NCBI GenBank assembly: GCA_002305685.1
Contig: DBQB01000032.1
Coordinates: forward strand, 1-25,796
Source of the DNA: Ruminococcaceae bacterium UBA1405
Lineage (GTDB): Bacteria > Bacillota > Clostridia > Oscillospirales > Ruminococcaceae
Direction: 5' to 3'
Length of the DNA stretch: 25,796 nt
Of the stretch, positions 24,025-25,796 are shown piece by piece. Under the pieces are notes generated by a model, which saw only the letters and a list, made by a program, of their open reading frames with translations, ran no database searches and had not been told where the DNA came from. The position numbers and the translations under genes are program-made. Within the stretch, counting starts at the first letter, position 1; the number at the start of each line of letters is the position of its first letter.

Positions 24025-24053
24025 TACTGTCCACTCAAATTGGGGAGCAGTTA
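24025..24053. mobile_element. IS3-like terminal repeat remnant
   Basis: TACTGTCCACTCAAATTGGGGAGCAGTTA resembles the right arm of the palindrome at 22436-22465 (TACTGTCCAACAAGTAGGGTGCAGTTCA): same TACTGTCCA start and GCAGTT end, same orientation. It probably marks the right limit of the inserted or decayed region. No transposase is adjacent. Confidence 0.5.
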
Positions 24054-24114
24054 TAATAGTTGTTTAACGGATAGGTGGCTTTTTACAATTTGAAAAAACA
24101 GGAGGAAGAAAAAA

Positions 24115-25449
24115 TTACGCTTCCACCGGTTCCCCTTCCTTGGGAAGCAGATGTACAATGGCGTGCTCAACCCGATGATCCTTGATCTCAATGACGTCAA
24201 TCTCCATACCATCCAACGTGAGGGAGAAGGTGGAGCCGTCGTCAGGGATCAGGCCGTGGGCATCAAAAATCAGTCCACTGAGGGTTTCATGGTCGTTGTC
24301 AGGAAAGGTGATATTCAGTTCGTTTGCGATGTCGTCCAGTGAGGTAGTGCCTTTGATATCCCAGGTGGTATCGTTGATTTTGACAATGTCAGGGGTTTCG
24401 GTAATGTCGGTATTTTCATCTTCCAAATCGCCCACAAGCTGTTCCAGCAGGTCATTGATGGTGACGATGCCGCTCATGCCGCCATATTCGTCCAGCACCA
24501 CTGCAAAATGGGTACGGGTGGTTTTCATCGAGCGCATCAGAGCATCCGCCCGCATACTTTCGGGAACAAAGTAGGGGGCATGAACCGCGTTTTTCATTAC
24601 CGTATCACGGTCGATGCTGGTCAAACGGAAATATTCTTTGGCGTTGAGGATACCAACAATGTCATCCACGCTCTCCCCACAGATGGGATAACGGGAATGA
24701 TAACTACCCCGGATGGTTTTTTCCCATTGTTCCGGGCTATCCTCCATCCAAAGCAGATCAATCTCGGTGCGGTGGGTACAGATCTCGTCTACGGTGGTAT
24801 CGTTAAACTCGAACACGTTGTTGATCAGTTCCTTTTCTTCCTGCTCAATGACGCCTTTTTCACTGCCAGCATCCACCATCATCCGGATCTCTTCCTCGCT
24901 GACCTCATCGTCATCGCTGTTGGGATCGATTCCAAGCAGCCGCAGAAGGCCGTTGGTGGAAACGGTAAGCAGCCAAACAATGGGGGCAAACAATTTGGAA
25001 ATCAGGCTAACCAGGGAAGAAATTCCCAGAGCGATCTGCTCGGTCTTTTTCATGGCCAGACGTTTGGGTACCAACTCACCGAAAATCAGGGTGAAATAGG
25101 AGAGAATCAAGGTGATAAGTACAACGGAGATGGTATCCAGCGTCTTTTCCGGAATTGGGACGCCAAGCCCCATCATCCATTCCACCAGCGGTTCCGAGAA
25201 ATTATCGGCAGCAAACGCACTACCCAGAAATCCCGCCAGAGTGATGGCCACCTGAATGGTGGCTAAGAAACGGGCTGGCTGGCTGGTCAGATTGACAAGA
25301 CGTTTGGCACGGCGATCCCCCTGCTGGGCCATTTTCGCTAACTTGGTTTCGTTAAAAGAGATGACGGCAATTTCGGCGCTGGCAAAGATGGCATTCAACG
25401 CAATCAGTACTACCTGTAAAATAATTTGACCAAATATGGTTCCTTCCAA
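24115..25449 (-). CDS. CNNM/CorC-type transmembrane protein (hemolysin C family, UPF0053)
   Basis: This is a 444-residue membrane protein. A TTG start (25449) follows AGGAGG at about eight bases. Residues 1-190 form the DUF21/CNNM membrane domain, with four hydrophobic segments and the motif ASAEIAVISFNETKL. Residues about 200-340 hold two CBS domains (GVIEQEEKELINNVFEFND, then RYPICGESVDDIVGILNAKE and HFAVVLDEYGGMSGIVTINDLLEQLVGDLEDE). The last about 90 residues are a CorC_HlyC domain (LSGLIFDAHGLIPDDG). The family is linked to magnesium and other divalent-cation export and homeostasis; it is not a toxin despite the name. It is a single gene behind a leader of about 250 bases, next to the accessory scar. 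Confidence 0.93.
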   Translation of the reverse strand: MEGTIFGQIILQVVLIALNAIFASAEIAVISFNETKLAKMAQQGDRRAKRLVNLTSQPARFLATIQVAITLAGFLGSAFAADNFSEPLVEWMMGLGVPIPEKTLDTISVVLITLILSYFTLIFGELVPKRLAMKKTEQIALGISSLVSLISKLFAPIVWLLTVSTNGLLRLLGIDPNSDDDEVSEEEIRMMVDAGSEKGVIEQEEKELINNVFEFNDTTVDEICTHRTEIDLLWMEDSPEQWEKTIRGSYHSRYPICGESVDDIVGILNAKEYFRLTSIDRDTVMKNAVHAPYFVPESMRADALMRSMKTTRTHFAVVLDEYGGMSGIVTINDLLEQLVGDLEDENTDITETPDIVKINDTTWDIKGTTSLDDIANELNITFPDNDHETLSGLIFDAHGLIPDDGSTFSLTLDGMEIDVIEIKDHRVEHAIVHLLPKEGEPVEA

Positions 25450-25713
25450 AACAATAACCTCCTAATATGACGGATACGATTGAGATGCCGGTGAAGGCAG
25501 AGAAAATACGGCGGGTATAACACAAAAAGGTACAACCCGACACCTTTACAGGCGCAGGTTATACCTTACATATGTAAAAACCGTATCATTTAAACCAAAA
25601 TAATGCGAGAATGATAAAGGAGCGGTATTGGTATCGCTACTGTCACTGTCGTCCATAATGGGCTGACTTCCTCCTAGTCCAGGGAATACTCCCTCAAAAA
25701 TAATATCAACACC
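25450..25713 (-). promoter_or_regulatory. Long leader of the hemolysin-family gene
   Basis: About 250 untranslated bases lie between the consensus promoter and the TTG start. They contain a TTACATATGTAA palindrome, an AAAGGT/ACCTTT hairpin followed by TTGTG, and a CGGGT/ACCCG pairing that would exclude that hairpin. There is also a 36-codon reading frame (25656 to 25546, MDDSDSSDTNTAP...) with AGGAGG 13 bases before its ATG, which is too far for good initiation. It matches no riboswitch I recognise. Confidence 0.4.
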
Positions 25714-25743
25714 ATTATACGCAAAAGAAAGACGGTTTGTCAA
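25714..25743 (-). promoter_or_regulatory. Consensus promoter TTGACA-18-TATAAT
   Basis: On the minus strand, perfect TTGACA (25743-25738) and perfect TATAAT (25719-25714) elements are separated by 18 bases, reading towards the hemolysin-family gene. A 65-codon reading frame that would start with the TTG of this -35 element is therefore not a gene. Confidence 0.8.
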
Positions 25744-25796
25744 TATCCTTTCGGAAAATATTCATTCTCTTGGTGTAGGAATACAATACATGTTGG

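Larger units (their letters stand above)
23421..24114. other. Accessory scar with decayed sequences
   Basis: A 694-base stretch with no intact gene. It contains the leader of the methyltransferase gene, a decayed coiled-coil protein remnant (23645-23920), a GAGACG/CGTCTC hairpin (23963-23986), an IS3-like end (24025-24053) and the 3' flank of the hemolysin-family gene. No tRNA or attachment-site repeat was recognised. Confidence 0.6.

Noticed and set aside
25546..25743. 65-codon minus-strand frame before the hemolysin-family gene
   Set aside because: Its TTG start is the -35 element of a consensus promoter, so most of it precedes or spans the transcription start.

Overview
The window looks like chromosome from an anaerobic, low-to-mid GC Firmicute of the Clostridia, probably a gut-type Oscillospiraceae/Ruminococcaceae relative. 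This is inferred from strong AGGAGG ribosome binding sites, sigma-A type TTGACA/TATAAT promoters, frequent TTG and GTG starts, an NfnAB-type flavoprotein pair, Ser-rich envelope lipoproteins and a YhcC/YkgJ pair. No rRNA, tRNA or CRISPR array was seen.

Region 1 (1-6906) is visibly AT-richer than the middle of the window and is a carbohydrate-uptake locus. On the minus strand, read from high to low coordinates, it holds a Gfo/Idh/MocA oxidoreductase split by a frameshift in an A7 run, two ABC permeases, a lipoprotein solute-binding protein and a VOC-fold protein that stops inside a second domain. A LacI-family regulator is divergent on the plus strand. Two identical TATTATCGTTAATA sites in the intergenic region are the likely operators. 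No ATPase gene is present, so a shared MsmX-type ATPase elsewhere is assumed.

Region 2 (6924-9331) starts with a bidirectional terminator, followed by the minus-strand pair nfnA-nfnB (electron-bifurcating NADH-dependent ferredoxin:NADP oxidoreductase), overlapping by 8 bases and read from a good promoter.

Region 3 (9396-14800) is a two-gene minus-strand cell-wall operon. The first gene encodes a lipoprotein with a GHL10 (DUF187/YngK/DigH-like) glycosidase domain. The second encodes a 1217-residue membrane-anchored protein with a GHL10-like but apparently catalytically degenerate barrel, an Amidase_3 domain and two Big2 domains. Region 4 (14977-17277) has a YhcC-type radical SAM protein, a divergent YkgJ-type Cys-cluster protein and a small unknown lipoprotein. 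Region 5 (17278-22275, plus strand) has prfC (RF3), an AbgB-like M20 amidohydrolase whose start region appears frameshifted, and a GH4 alpha-galactosidase of the MelA type. Each has a recognisable promoter, and there are good terminators after prfC and before the melA promoter.

Region 6 (22276-24114) is an AT-rich accessory scar. It holds a 61-bp palindrome resembling two abutted IS3-family ends, a class I methyltransferase gene, a frameshifted remnant of a coiled-coil protein and a second IS3-like end. Region 7 (24115-25743) is a CNNM/CorC-type (hemolysin C family) membrane protein with a TTG start, preceded by a leader of about 250 nt from a consensus promoter.

Most interesting points: the amidase plus GHL10 pair with one apparently inactive barrel, the two homopolymer-associated frame breaks, the paired LacI operators, the IS3-derived palindrome and methyltransferase scar, and the long leaders before the hemolysin-family and M20 genes.
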